Below, piece by piece: positions 55,838 through 64,000 of a DNA stretch of 64,000 nucleotides. The notes beneath the pieces were generated by a model. The model was given only the letters and a program-made list of their open reading frames with translations, was not told the origin of the DNA and ran no database searches. Location: contig NZ_JACRSW010000016.1 in the NCBI RefSeq assembly GCF_014384965.1, positions 1-64,000 of the forward strand, given 5' to 3'. Each line of letters begins with the position of its first letter. Within the stretch, counting starts at the first letter, position 1. A program made the position numbers and the translations under genes. Source of the stretch: Jutongia hominis. Its GTDB lineage: Bacteria; Bacillota; Clostridia; Lachnospirales; Lachnospiraceae.

Positions 55838-55885
55838 GGTATGAAAAGGGGCTTTTGATACCGTGCCTCTGATGAAATTGCAACG

Positions 55886-55917
55886 GCGTAATGAAAAGGT
55901 TTCATTACGCTGTTTTT
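55886..55917 (+). terminator. Hairpin terminator after rbfA
   Basis: GCGTAATGAAA pairs with TTTCATTACGC across AGG, followed by TGTTTTT. It may reduce expression of nrnA-truB-ribF relative to the upstream genes. Confidence 0.75.
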
Positions 55918-55984
55918 GAGGAAAGAAAGGATATAGGATCAAAAGATCTTCCGTCCTTTGTATCAATAGGAGGAGTGCTTAGAT

Positions 55985-56935
55985 ATGAATGAATTAAGAA
56001 TTTTATCCGAAGAGGCAAATGATATTCTGATCGCAGGACATATCCGACCGGATGGTGACTGTGTGGGTGCATGTATAGCGGCATATCACTATCTGCATAA
56101 CATTTACCCGGAAAAGAATATAGAAGTTTATCTTGAAAATACACCTGAAACATTTGCTTTTATGGACAAAGATAATGCGATTATTTCGCATACCATAACA
56201 GACAAACAATATGATCTTTTTCTGGCATTGGATACAAGTTCGCCGGATCGTTTAGGAGAAGCACAAAAGAATTTCTTTCGTGCGAAAATGACAATGTGTG
56301 TCGATCATCATATCAGTAACAGAAGTTATGCCGGACAGAACTTTATTGAGCCGGATGCAAGCTCTGCGTGCGAAGTATTGTATGGTCTGATGGCAGATGA
56401 AGATATAGACTTTGCGATTGCGGAGGCTTTATACATAGGAATTATTTTTGATTCCGGTGTGTTCCGTTATTCCAATACATCAAAAAAGACAATGGAGATT
56501 GCCGGTACTTTGATGGAGAAAGGAATTCCATTCTGGGATTACATTGACAAATGTTTTTATGAAAGAACCTATACGCAGGCACAGCTTCTTGGGCGTACCC
56601 TGCTTGCGAGTATGCGTGTTTTTGACGGAAAGTGTATCGTTGCGACGATCACAAGAAGAATGATGGAATTTTATGGTGCAAAGACAGAGGATATAGAAGG
56701 AATCGTAGACCAGCTTCGTATTACAAAAGGAATCGAAGTAGCGATCCTGCTTCATGAAACCGATGAACAATGCTACAAAGTCAGTATGCGCTCGAATGAT
56801 TATGTCGATGTAGGAAAAGTAGCATCTTATTTTAATGGTGGAGGCCATGTTAAAGCAGCAGGCTGTACAATGCTTGGATCTATTCATGATGTGATCAATA
56901 ATTTAACAGAACAGCTTGCGTTTCAGATGAAATAA
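55985..56935 (+). CDS. nrnA: Bifunctional oligoribonuclease and PAP phosphatase NrnA
   Basis: A 316-residue DHH/DHHA1 phosphodiesterase: ILIAGHIRPDGDCVGACIAA, LALDTSSPDRLG, CVDHHISNRSYAG (DHH motif) and SYFNGGGHVKAAGCTM (DHHA1 GGGH). It degrades nano-RNAs and 3'-phosphoadenosine 5'-phosphate. ATG 55985 follows AGGAGGAGTGCTTAGAT. Its place between rbfA and truB is usual for Firmicutes. Confidence 0.93.
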   Translation: MNELRILSEEANDILIAGHIRPDGDCVGACIAAYHYLHNIYPEKNIEVYLENTPETFAFMDKDNAIISHTITDKQYDLFLALDTSSPDRLGEAQKNFFRAKMTMCVDHHISNRSYAGQNFIEPDASSACEVLYGLMADEDIDFAIAEALYIGIIFDSGVFRYSNTSKKTMEIAGTLMEKGIPFWDYIDKCFYERTYTQAQLLGRTLLASMRVFDGKCIVATITRRMMEFYGAKTEDIEGIVDQLRITKGIEVAILLHETDEQCYKVSMRSNDYVDVGKVASYFNGGGHVKAAGCTMLGSIHDVINNLTEQLAFQMK

Positions 56936-56953
56936 AAGGAAGGAACCAATGCA

Positions 56954-57892
56954 ATGGATGGTATTTTAAACGTATATAAAGAAGCAGGCTATACTTCGCA
57001 TGATGTGGTTGCTAAGCTTCGCGGTATATTAGGGCAAAAAAAGATCGGACATACCGGAACACTTGATCCGGCAGCAACCGGTGTCCTGCCTGTATGCTGT
57101 GGGAAAGCAACAAAAATATGCGAGCTTCTGACCAATAAAGATAAAACTTATCAGGCAGTATGCCGTCTGGGTGTGATTACGGATACACAGGATACAACCG
57201 GTAAGATTCTTGAGGAACGTACCGTTAAAAATATTACAGTTGAAGAGATTTATCAGGCTGTTGCTTCTTTTGAAGGTGAGATCATGCAGACACCACCGAT
57301 GTATTCTGCATTAAAAGTAAATGGTAAAAAGCTATATGAGCTTGCAAGAGAAGGCAAAGAAGTAGAACGCAAAGCAAGACCTGTAACGATTTCTAAGATA
57401 AAGATTTTACAGGTGAATTTAGAAGAACAGATTTTTTCGATGGAAGTAACCTGCTCAAAAGGCACATATATCCGCACTCTGTGCCATGATATTGGCATGA
57501 AGTTAGGAACAGGTGCGGCGATGGAAAACCTGATACGCACACGCGTGGAACGCTTTTGTATTGAAGATGCAATAACCTTAGATGAGATTGAACATCTTGC
57601 AAAAGAAGATTCGAATCAGCTTGCAAAAAAAATGATTCCGATCGACCGGATGTTTTTACAATATCCTGCCATGCAGATAGAAAGCGGTATGGCACATTAT
57701 CTTGCAAATGGCAATCAATTATATGACAAACAGTTAAAACCTTTTATAAAAGATAACGAAGAACTTCAAAAGACAGTAGAAGCTACCCGTAAAGAAGTAC
57801 AGGAACGATATCGTATTTATGATGAAAATGGACAGTTTCGTGCCATTTATCAGAAAAAAGGCAGAGAATATCATGTTGTGAAAATGTTTTAA
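56954..57892 (+). CDS. truB: tRNA pseudouridine(55) synthase TruB
   Basis: A 312-residue Tru[41 protein letters not shown] with the catalytic Asp, [20 protein letters not shown] and [15 protein letters not shown]. It makes pseudouridine 55 in the T-loop of tRNAs. Two start codons are possible (56948 and 56954), both served by AAAGGAAGGAACC; 56954 matches family starts. Confidence 0.95.
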   Translation: MDGILNVYKEAGYTSHDVVAKLRGILGQKKIGHTGTLDPAATGVLPVCCGKATKICELLTNKDKTYQAVCRLGVITDTQDTTGKILEERTVKNITVEEIYQAVASFEGEIMQTPPMYSALKVNGKKLYELAREGKEVERKARPVTISKIKILQVNLEEQIFSMEVTCSKGTYIRTLCHDIGMKLGTGAAMENLIRTRVERFCIEDAITLDEIEHLAKEDSNQLAKKMIPIDRMFLQYPAMQIESGMAHYLANGNQLYDKQLKPFIKDNEELQKTVEATRKEVQERYRIYDENGQFRAIYQKKGREYHVVKMF

Positions 57893-57929
57893 AGATGTCT
57901 TGTAAAAGGACATGGAGGGAACAGATAGA

Positions 57930-58808
57930 ATGGAAATTATCAATGGATTAGATTTTCAATTGCAAAACAGCAGTGTATCCTTAGGAAAATTTGATGGTGT
58001 ACACAGAGGACATCGTTTTTTGTTACAGGAGATCCAGAAAAATAAATCGTATATTCCAACGGTTTTTACTTTTGCAATGAATAAAGAAATCCCTAAACTG
58101 TATACACAGGAAGAAAAGAATCGTGTATTAGAAGAGATTGGCATTCAAAGAGAAGTCGTATTTCCTTTTAATGAAACAACAAAACATATGTCGCCGGAAG
58201 AGTTTGTAGAAGAAATCCTGGTCAAAAAAATGGATGCAAAGCATATCTGTGTCGGAAAGGATTTTCATTTTGGAAAAGACCGTGGCGGCGATATTCATAC
58301 GTTAGAACGTTTCCAAAAAAAGTATGGATACGAGTTGGTCACAGTTCCAAAACTATATGACGATGGTCAGGTGATCAGCAGTACCAGAGTACGCGCTTTA
58401 ATGGATCAGGGAAATATGAGAAAAGTCAATGAACTGTTAGAACGTCCTTTCTTTGTACAGGGTACAGTGTGCCATGGAGAAGCACTTGGGAGAACGATCG
58501 GTTTTCCGACTGCAAATCTGCTTGCACCAAAAGGAAAAAAACTTCCGCCGTTTGGAGTATATGCAACGAAAGTGCATTGTGGCAAAAAGGTATATGCAGG
58601 TGTTACAAATGTGGGAAATAAACCGACTGTTGGTTCATTTGCTACAGGAATAGAAACCTGCATTCTGGATTTTGAGAAAGATATCTATGGAAAAGAAATT
58701 CAGGTGGAGTTTTATGAATTTATAAGACCGGAGATGAAATTTGCAACATTAGATGATCTGAAAGCACAGATCGCCAAAGATAAAAGCAAAGCACAAAGAA
58801 TCGTCTGA
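57930..58808 (+). CDS. ribF: Bifunctional riboflavin kinase / FAD synthetase RibF
   Basis: A 292-residue RibF: the FAD synthetase half has SVSLGKFDGVHRGHRFLLQE and VGKDFHFGKDRGGD, ISSTRVR; the kinase half has GEALGRTIGFPTANL, VTNVGNKPTVG and ETCILDFEKDIYGKEI. It turns riboflavin into FMN and FAD; FMN is the ligand of the riboswitch at 41340. ATG 57930 lies ten bases after GGAGGG; the earlier ATG 57912 overlaps that site. Last gene of the cluster. Confidence 0.94.
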   Translation: MEIINGLDFQLQNSSVSLGKFDGVHRGHRFLLQEIQKNKSYIPTVFTFAMNKEIPKLYTQEEKNRVLEEIGIQREVVFPFNETTKHMSPEEFVEEILVKKMDAKHICVGKDFHFGKDRGGDIHTLERFQKKYGYELVTVPKLYDDGQVISSTRVRALMDQGNMRKVNELLERPFFVQGTVCHGEALGRTIGFPTANLLAPKGKKLPPFGVYATKVHCGKKVYAGVTNVGNKPTVGSFATGIETCILDFEKDIYGKEIQVEFYEFIRPEMKFATLDDLKAQIAKDKSKAQRIV

Positions 58809-58817
58809 CCGTCAGTA

Positions 58818-58846
58818 TTGACATCCATTTATGCATACCATATAAT
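58818..58846 (+). promoter_or_regulatory. Consensus promoter of alaS
   Basis: A perfect TTGACA (58818-58823), 17-base spacer and perfect TATAAT (58841-58846), 40 bases before the alaS ATG. The leader is too short for a T-box. Confidence 0.9.
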
Positions 58847-58886
58847 TAATAATTGAATGATTTGCAGTAGAAAAGGAGATAATGCA

Positions 58887-61541
58887 ATGGAAAAATACGG
58901 TGTAAACGAACTCCGTAGAAAATACTTGGAGTTCTTTGAAAGCAAAGGACATTTGGCAATGAAGAGTTTTTCTCTTGTGCCACATAATGATAACAGTTTA
59001 TTATTGATCAATGCAGGTATGGCACCATTAAAGCCATATTTTACGGGACAGGAGATTCCGCCACGCAGACGTGTGACAACCTGTCAGAAATGTGTACGTA
59101 CCGGTGATATAGAAAATGTTGGTAAAACAGCCCGTCATCTTACTTTCTTTGAGATGCTCGGTAACTTCTCTTTTGGTGATTACTTCAAGCATGAAGCACT
59201 GGCGTGGTCATGGGAATTTTTAACAAAGACATTAGGAATGGATCCGGATCGTCTGTATCCGTCAATTTACGGAGAAGATGATGAGGCATATGATATCTGG
59301 ACAAAAGAGATCGGTGTTCCGGGTGAGAAGATTACACGTTTCTATCGTGATGAAAACGGTGAATGTGATAACTTCTGGGAGCATGGTGCAGGTCCTTGCG
59401 GCCCTTGCAGTGAAATCTATTATGACCGTGGTGAGAAGTATGGCTGCGGTAAACCGGATTGTAAAGTCGGCTGTGAGTGTGACCGTTTCATGGAAATCTG
59501 GAATAACGTATTTACACAGTTTGATGGTGATGGTAAAGGTAACTATACTGAGCTTGAGCATAAAAATATTGATACCGGAATGGGCTTAGAGCGTCTTGCC
59601 GTTGTTGTACAGGATGTAGATTCTGTTTATGATATCGATACAATGAAGGCAATCCGTGATAAGATTTGCAGCCTTGCTGGTGTAGCTTATCAGGATGATG
59701 AGGCAAAAGATGTTTCGATCCGTCTGATCACAGATCATATCCGTTCGTCAACTTTTATGATCTCAGATGGTATTATGCCTAATAACGAAGGACGTGGCTA
59801 TGTTCTTCGTCGTCTGATCCGTCGTGCTGTCCGTCACGGACGCAAGCTTGGCATCAAGAAGTCTTTTATGGCAGAACTTGCACAGACCGTCATTGCAGAG
59901 TCAAAAGACGGATACAAAGAATTAGAAGAAAAGAAAGATTTTATCGTACAGGTATTAAGCCAGGAAGAAAGCAAGTTTGACAAGACGATTGATCAGGGAC
60001 TCAGCATCTTATACCAGATGCAGGAAGAACTTGCAAAAGAAGGAAAGAAAGAACTTTCCGGCGAAAATGCATTTAAGTTATATGACACCTATGGTTTCCC
60101 TCTTGATCTTACCATTGAGATTTTAGAAGAAAAGGGAGATACTGTCGATAAAGAAGGCTTTGAAAAAGCAATGCAGGAGCAGAAAGCAAAGGCTCGTGGA
60201 GCACGTAAGACAACAAACTACATGGGTGCAGAAGAAACGGTATACCAGCAGATCGATCCGGCAATCACAAGTAAATTTGTCGGTTATGACCGTTTGACAC
60301 ATGATTCTAAGATTTCTGTACTGACTACAGAAGATGAAGTTGTTTCTGCATTAACAGATGGTCAGACCGGTACGATCATCGTAGATGAGACACCATTTTA
60401 TGGAACAATGGGTGGCCAGCAGGGCGATATCGGAACGATCGAAGAAGGCGATAATGTCTTTGAGGTCAAAGATACGATCCATTTACAGGGTGGCAGAATC
60501 GGCCATGTCGGAAAAGTCGTTTCCGGTATGTTTAAAGTATCTGATGTTGTGACATTGAAAGTAGACAGTATGAATCGTCTTTCTACAGGAAAGAATCATA
60601 GTGCGACACATTTACTTCAGAAAGCACTTCGTAATGTTGTAGGTTCGCATGTTGAGCAGAAGGGATCTTATGTCGATGCAAAACGTCTTCGTTTTGACTT
60701 TTCTCATTTCTCTGCTATGACAGAAGAAGAAATTGCAAAGGTAGAAAAGATTGTTAATGAAGAGATTGCAAAAGATCTGAAAGTCGTAACGGAAGAAATG
60801 ACGATCGATGAAGCCAAAAAGACAGGTGCAATGGCATTGTTTGGTGAAAAATATGGCGATAAAGTCCGTGTTGTTAAAATGGGTGACTTTAGTGTAGAGC
60901 TTTGTGGTGGTACGCATGTGGCAAGCACAGGAAGCATATCTTACTTTAAGATTATTTCAGAAAGCGGTGTCGCAGCCGGCGTTCGTCGTATTGAAGCATT
61001 GACCGGAGAAGGTCTGATGCAGCATTATGCACAGGTAGAAAAGAATCTTGACGATGCAGCAAAAGCAGCAAAGACAGAGCCGGAAAAATTAGTTAAAAAG
61101 ATTCTTTCTTTACAGGATGAATTAAAAGCAGCTCAGAGTGAAAACGAGAAGTTAAAAGCCAAACTTGCCAATGAAGCGGTTGGTGATGTAGATAGTCAGA
61201 TTCAGGAAGTCAATGGAGTAAAAGTCCTTGCAATGCAAGTTCCTGATGTAGATATGAATGGTCTTCGTAATCTCGGTGACCAGATGAAAGAAAAGCTTGG
61301 TGAAGGCGTTGTTGTTCTTGCTTCAGATAAAGATGGGAAAGTAAGCCTTCTTGCTATGGCAACAGACGAAGCAATGAAGAAAGGTGCTCATGCAGGTAAC
61401 CTGATCAAAGCAATTGCTTCTATCGTCGGCGGTGGCGGCGGCGGACGTCCAAACATGGCACAGGCAGGTGGAAAGAATGCAGCCGCTATTCCGGATGCAA
61501 TCAAAGAGGTTGCAAAAGTATTAGAGGGGCAGCTTTCATAA
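58887..61541 (+). CDS. alaS: Alanyl-tRNA synthetase
   Basis: An 884-residue class II synthetase: MEKYGVNELRRKYLEFFESK, NAGMAPLKPYFTG, RHLTFFEMLGNFSFGDYFK (motif 1/2 area) and GMGLERLAVV (motif 3). An editing domain follows with NHSATHLLQKALRNV and LCGGTHVASTGSI, and a C-terminal DHHA1/C-Ala part with GGGGGGRPNMAQAGG. ATG 58887 follows AAAAGGAGATAATGCA. It has its own consensus promoter and no T-box. Confidence 0.97.
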   Translation: MEKYGVNELRRKYLEFFESKGHLAMKSFSLVPHNDNSLLLINAGMAPLKPYFTGQEIPPRRRVTTCQKCVRTGDIENVGKTARHLTFFEMLGNFSFGDYFKHEALAWSWEFLTKTLGMDPDRLYPSIYGEDDEAYDIWTKEIGVPGEKITRFYRDENGECDNFWEHGAGPCGPCSEIYYDRGEKYGCGKPDCKVGCECDRFMEIWNNVFTQFDGDGKGNYTELEHKNIDTGMGLERLAVVVQDVDSVYDIDTMKAIRDKICSLAGVAYQDDEAKDVSIRLITDHIRSSTFMISDGIMPNNEGRGYVLRRLIRRAVRHGRKLGIKKSFMAELAQTVIAESKDGYKELEEKKDFIVQVLSQEESKFDKTIDQGLSILYQMQEELAKEGKKELSGENAFKLYDTYGFPLDLTIEILEEKGDTVDKEGFEKAMQEQKAKARGARKTTNYMGAEETVYQQIDPAITSKFVGYDRLTHDSKISVLTTEDEVVSALTDGQTGTIIVDETPFYGTMGGQQGDIGTIEEGDNVFEVKDTIHLQGGRIGHVGKVVSGMFKVSDVVTLKVDSMNRLSTGKNHSATHLLQKALRNVVGSHVEQKGSYVDAKRLRFDFSHFSAMTEEEIAKVEKIVNEEIAKDLKVVTEEMTIDEAKKTGAMALFGEKYGDKVRVVKMGDFSVELCGGTHVASTGSISYFKIISESGVAAGVRRIEALTGEGLMQHYAQVEKNLDDAAKAAKTEPEKLVKKILSLQDELKAAQSENEKLKAKLANEAVGDVDSQIQEVNGVKVLAMQVPDVDMNGLRNLGDQMKEKLGEGVVVLASDKDGKVSLLAMATDEAMKKGAHAGNLIKAIASIVGGGGGGRPNMAQAGGKNAAAIPDAIKEVAKVLEGQLS

Positions 61542-61658
61542 TAAGATCTATCATTTTGCAAAGCAGAATGAATCGTTGTTAAAATGTCATATTTCTTTAT
61601 GGAATGCAGCTATTTTAACGTTTATGGGATATTCTTATAAAGACAGGAGGTTCCAGGA

Positions 61659-61742
61659 ATGCAACCACTTGTCTTTAGTGAATATAGATCAAGTAAACAA
61701 AACATATGCCGGAAACGGCAGGAAAGAATGAGGGATTATTAA
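61659..61742 (+). CDS. Possible 27-residue leader ORF coupled to the FN3 protein
   Basis: ATG 61659 lies eight bases after AGGAGG, a stronger ribosome site than most in the window. It encodes MQPLVFSEYRSSKQN and a basic tail ICRKRQERMRDY. Its TAA shares the A of the next gene's ATG. The AGGAGG sits inside a hairpin with TAAAGACA/TGTCTTTA arms (61638-61645, 61670-61677), which could regulate it. No family is recognised; it may be a real small protein or only a coupling device. Confidence 0.4.
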   Translation: MQPLVFSEYRSSKQNICRKRQERMRDY

Positions 61743-62932
61743 TGAAGATGTGGAAAAAGGTATTAGCAGCATCTGCTTTGGCATTATGCCTGATCTCAGT
61801 ATCAAAAGCGGATTCAAAAGCGGCAGGACTGATCTCCGGTGTTGCACAGACGGATGATTCAAGCAGTTCAGTAGGAATTTCATGGAACGCATACCTTGGT
61901 ACGGATAATTATGTTGTATCGATCAGTAACGATGCTGTAAACTGGGTAGTGGCAGATAACTATAATTATTCACCAAAAACCAGCTTATATGGACTTTCAG
62001 CAGGAAGTACATATTACGTAAAGGTAGCGGCTTATAATGATGACAAGGCTCTTCTTGCAGAATCAGCACCATTAGAAGTTGTTACGGCACCAAGTGGTTC
62101 ATTGAATGCATTCCAGTCAGGAGCTACAACAAGCAGTGTATCCGTTGCAAGTACAGGTTTACCAGGAGCAAACTACTATATTCTTGCAAGAGGATATTCC
62201 TCTAACAGCGTGATTCTTGCTCAGTCAAATACACCGGTTGTTACAGCAGGTAACCTTTCAGCAGCAACTTCAGAATATTTATATTACTATGCTGCAAAGA
62301 AAGCTTCTACAGGATATGTTGCCGTAGGATCTAATAGTTATATCAGAACAACTACTTTATCAGGTAAATTATCTACAAAGCAGTTTGGTATTACAACATT
62401 ATATCCATCGATCAATGTATATTACTTTGCTACTGCTGCATTAGGTGACAATGATGGTATCCAGTACCAGTTTGCTACAACATCCGGCAAAGTAAAGAAG
62501 ACAGTAGATGGTGGAAGTTCTTTAAGAATTGCTGACTTCATCAATGGAACATTTTATAAATTCCGTGTACGTACTTATGTAAACTGTGGTGCAACAAGAG
62601 CTTACAGTGCATGGTCTAGTTATAAGTATGTCGGAATGTCTAAGTCGATCAAAGCTACTTTAAGCAAGAACAAAAAAGGTATACGCTTAAACTGGAGCAA
62701 AGTAAGTGGAGCAAAGAGTTTTGCGGTATATTCTTCTACAAAAGAAAAATCAGGATACAAAAAGATTAAAAATGTAAGTGCAAAGAAGAGAAGTATCACT
62801 GTTACTAAAGTGAATAAAAAGAAGATCAAGAAAAATCATAAATATTACTTCAAAGTTGTTGCTCTTTCTAAATCAGGTAAAAAGACTTTGAAAAGTAGTG
62901 TATATTATATTGATGGTGTATCTGTATATTAG
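61742..62932 (+). CDS. Secreted fibronectin type III repeat protein
   Basis: A 396-residue protein with a signal peptide (MKMWKKVLAASALALCLISV, then SKADSKAAG) and about three or four FN3-like beta repeats: VGISWNAYLGTDNYVVSISN with GLSAGSTYYVKVAAYNDD in the first, and IRLNWSKVSGAKSFAVYSST with HKYYFKVVALSKSGKK in the last. The C-terminal repeat is Lys-rich, which could favour binding to an anionic wall. No catalytic domain or sorting motif is visible. FN3 modules in this group often occur in extracellular binding proteins. ATG 61742 has GAGGG eight bases upstream. Confidence 0.75.
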   Translation: MKMWKKVLAASALALCLISVSKADSKAAGLISGVAQTDDSSSSVGISWNAYLGTDNYVVSISNDAVNWVVADNYNYSPKTSLYGLSAGSTYYVKVAAYNDDKALLAESAPLEVVTAPSGSLNAFQSGATTSSVSVASTGLPGANYYILARGYSSNSVILAQSNTPVVTAGNLSAATSEYLYYYAAKKASTGYVAVGSNSYIRTTTLSGKLSTKQFGITTLYPSINVYYFATAALGDNDGIQYQFATTSGKVKKTVDGGSSLRIADFINGTFYKFRVRTYVNCGATRAYSAWSSYKYVGMSKSIKATLSKNKKGIRLNWSKVSGAKSFAVYSSTKEKSGYKKIKNVSAKKRSITVTKVNKKKIKKNHKYYFKVVALSKSGKKTLKSSVYYIDGVSVY

Positions 62933-63062
62933 AATCTGACAAAGCATTTTTAACGGTATCATATGAAAAACCTGTTTTGTCTTATGGAAAGAGTTTCTAA
63001 CGCACCTGCTTTGGCGGATGAAAAAGGATAACAAAAAGCAATCCTAAATTCAAAAAAAGCTA

Positions 63063-63090
63063 TTGACCTTTTCAAAAAATATGATATAAT
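63063..63090 (+). promoter_or_regulatory. Promoter of rpsU
   Basis: TTGACC (63063-63068), 16-base spacer, TATAAT (63085-63090). The 110-base leader then holds two hairpins, GGTAAT/ATTACC (63128-63141) and CAGTTGT/ACAACTG (63147-63178), just before the ribosome site. Confidence 0.75.
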
Positions 63091-63200
63091 GTATTTTGTG
63101 CGTATGGGAGATGACGGATTCTTCCATGGTAATAAATTACCCTATACAGTTGTGTATTGATAGCATAATCTACAACTGAGGGGAGGTTAGGTGTGAGACT

Positions 63201-63374
63201 ATGTCAAATGTAATTGTAAAAGAAAATGAGACATTGGATAACGCTTTACGTCGTTTCAAAAGAAATTGTGCGAAAGCCGGAATCCAGCAGGAAATTCGTA
63301 AGAGAGAACATTATGAGAAGCCTTCTGTACGTCGTAAAAAGAAGTCTGAAGCTGCTCGTAAGCGTAAGTTTTAA
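63201..63374 (+). CDS. rpsU: 30S ribosomal protein S21
   Basis: A 57-residue bS21: [20 protein letters not shown], then [37 protein letters not shown]. It joins the 30S subunit near the anti-Shine-Dalgarno region. ATG 63201 follows GGGGAGGTTAGGTG. In many Firmicutes rpsU precedes yqeY, but here a terminator and a repeat array follow instead. Confidence 0.96.
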   Translation: MSNVIVKENETLDNALRRFKRNCAKAGIQQEIRKREHYEKPSVRRKKKSEAARKRKF

Positions 63375-63453
63375 TTAGTACCGATTCAGAATAACTGGAT
63401 GGTATATGCTTGGGAGAATGCTATTTCCCGGCAGTAAAAACGATTATCCTAAA

Positions 63454-63485
63454 AGAGATTGTATCTTTGATACAGTCTCTTTTTT
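63454..63485 (+). terminator. rpsU terminator
   Basis: AGAGATTGTATC pairs with GATACAGTCTCT (one G-U) across TTT, followed by TTTTTT. Confidence 0.9.
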
Positions 63486-63768
63486 ATTGGATAAGAAATT
63501 GCTCACATGGTAGTGGAGCATCGGCAAGAATTGCTTGAGCAATTCTTGGAGTGCAAAGCGCTGGCTTTGCACTTTTTTAATTGGGTAAGAAATTGCTCAC
63601 ATGGTAGTGGAGTATCGGCAAGAATTGCTTGAGCAATTCTTGGAGTGCAAAGCGCTGGCTTTGCACTTTTTTAATTGGGTAAGAAATTGCTCACATGGTA
63701 GTGGAGTATCGGCAAGAATTGCTTGAGCAATTCTTGGAGTGCAAAGCGCTGGCTTTGCACTTTTTTAA
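63479..63768. repeat. Three 94-bp tandem repeats, each with a palindrome and a terminator
   Basis: Period 94 is fixed by AAGAAATTGCTCAC at 63493, 63587 and 63681. Each unit has a 10-bp-stem palindrome AAGAATTGCT-TG-AGCAATTCTT (first at 63526-63547) and then GTGCAAAGC-GCTG-GCTTTGCAC followed by TTTTTT (first at 63551-63578). The copies differ at only a few bases, so the duplication is recent. Confidence 0.93.
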
Positions 63769-63849
63769 ATGTGTGCATATTTCCAGCCAAACATTGCATA
63801 CTATATATGATAGTTTTCAAGAAAATGGATATGCAGAGAGGAGATTGGC

Positions 63850-64000
63850 ATGGAATTAAAAGACAGTAAGACAAAAGAAAATCTAATGAGAGCATTTGCC
63901 GGGGAAAGTCAGGCAAGGAATCGTTATACATTTGCGGCACAGTTAGCTATGGAAAATAATCTGTATGTGATCAAGGAAGTATTTGATCTGACAGCCAAGC
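63850..64000 (+). CDS. rbr: Rubrerythrin, N-terminal part (runs off window)
   Basis: The frame starts at ATG 63850 and continues beyond the window end: MELKDSKTKENLMRAFAGES, QARNRYTFAAQLAMENNLYV. This is the first ferritin-like helix with the di-iron Glu of GESQARNRY. Rubrerythrins reduce hydrogen peroxide in anaerobes. AGAGAGGAGATTGGC precedes the start. The rubredoxin-like domain lies outside the window, so the subtype is not visible. Confidence 0.85.
   Translation, partial: MELKDSKTKENLMRAFAGESQARNRYTFAAQLAMENNLYVIKEVFDLTAK

Larger units (their letters stand above)
63375..63849. other. 475-bp intergenic stretch of terminators and repeats
   Basis: Contains no gene. It is made up of the rpsU terminator, three 94-bp repeat copies and an 80-base leader to rubrerythrin, detailed in neighbouring entries. 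Confidence 0.85.

Noticed and set aside
61542..61741. c-di-GMP riboswitch ahead of the secreted FN3 gene
   Set aside because: The GCCGGAAACGGC stretch is suggestive, but the conserved GEMM core is absent.
63479..63768. CRISPR or coding repeat
   Set aside because: The copies are contiguous 94-bp units with terminator hairpins and no spacers; the reverse-strand frame at 63671-63940 is a by-product of the repeat and of the rubrerythrin gene.

Overview
The window is a chromosomal segment from a low-GC Gram-positive anaerobe, most likely a Lachnospiraceae-type Clostridium relative. The evidence is AT-rich DNA with strong GGAGG ribosome sites, a SpoVB-type exporter, a SleB-type hydrolase, an acetyl-CoA-type MetA, tarI/tarJ, an FMN riboswitch ahead of ribD, and the rimP-nusA-ylxR-ylxQ-infB-rbfA-nrnA-truB-ribF cluster. 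The genus cannot be fixed from sequence alone.

Positions 1-5,300 are accessory and heavily decayed. They hold a transposase tail, two separate remnants of the C-terminal module usually found at the end of RlmD, a frameshifted methyltransferase, a KilA-N gene with an in-frame TGA, a serine recombinase collapsed by internal deletions, and a frameshifted, truncated IS transposase. Among these wrecks are three apparently intact genes: a NUDIX/pyrophosphatase-like fusion, an XRE regulator and an AraC regulator.

From 5.3 kb on the content is mostly core. 5.3-20.5 kb: a PdaA-like deacetylase, tRNA-Arg(CCG) behind an orphan promoter and hairpin-rich stretch, a secreted protein, rluF, ligA, a 50-bp tandem repeat array, metA, spoVB-like, a cysteine desulfurase, a PHP phosphatase, rqcH (with an upstream mini-ORF), plsC and nadA. 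20.6-33.8 kb: an unusual two-halved thyX, a teichoic-acid transferase separated by leuCD from tarI-tarJ, queA, a lipid kinase, a tRNA-dihydrouridine synthase, deoB and asnB. 34-41 kb: typA, an SSB-like protein, a corrinoid adenosyltransferase, dapA, dapB, cvpA and a QueH-NUDIX fusion. 41.3-46 kb: FMN riboswitch, ribD-ribE-ribBA-ribH and a YqeG-type phosphatase. 46-50 kb: an AP2/HNH-like protein, a SleB-like hydrolase and thrC. 50.1-58.8 kb: the transcription/translation operon. 58.8-64 kb: alaS, a secreted FN3 protein with a coupled mini-ORF, rpsU followed by three tandem copies of a double-hairpin terminator repeat, and the start of rubrerythrin.

No new defence or biosynthetic system is evident. 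The most unusual items are the two different NUDIX fusions, the ThyX with its signature split over two half-domains, the AP2/HNH-like protein, the mini-ORF overlapping the rqcH start, and the two non-coding tandem repeat arrays. Family assignments rest on recognised motifs, not on database searches.
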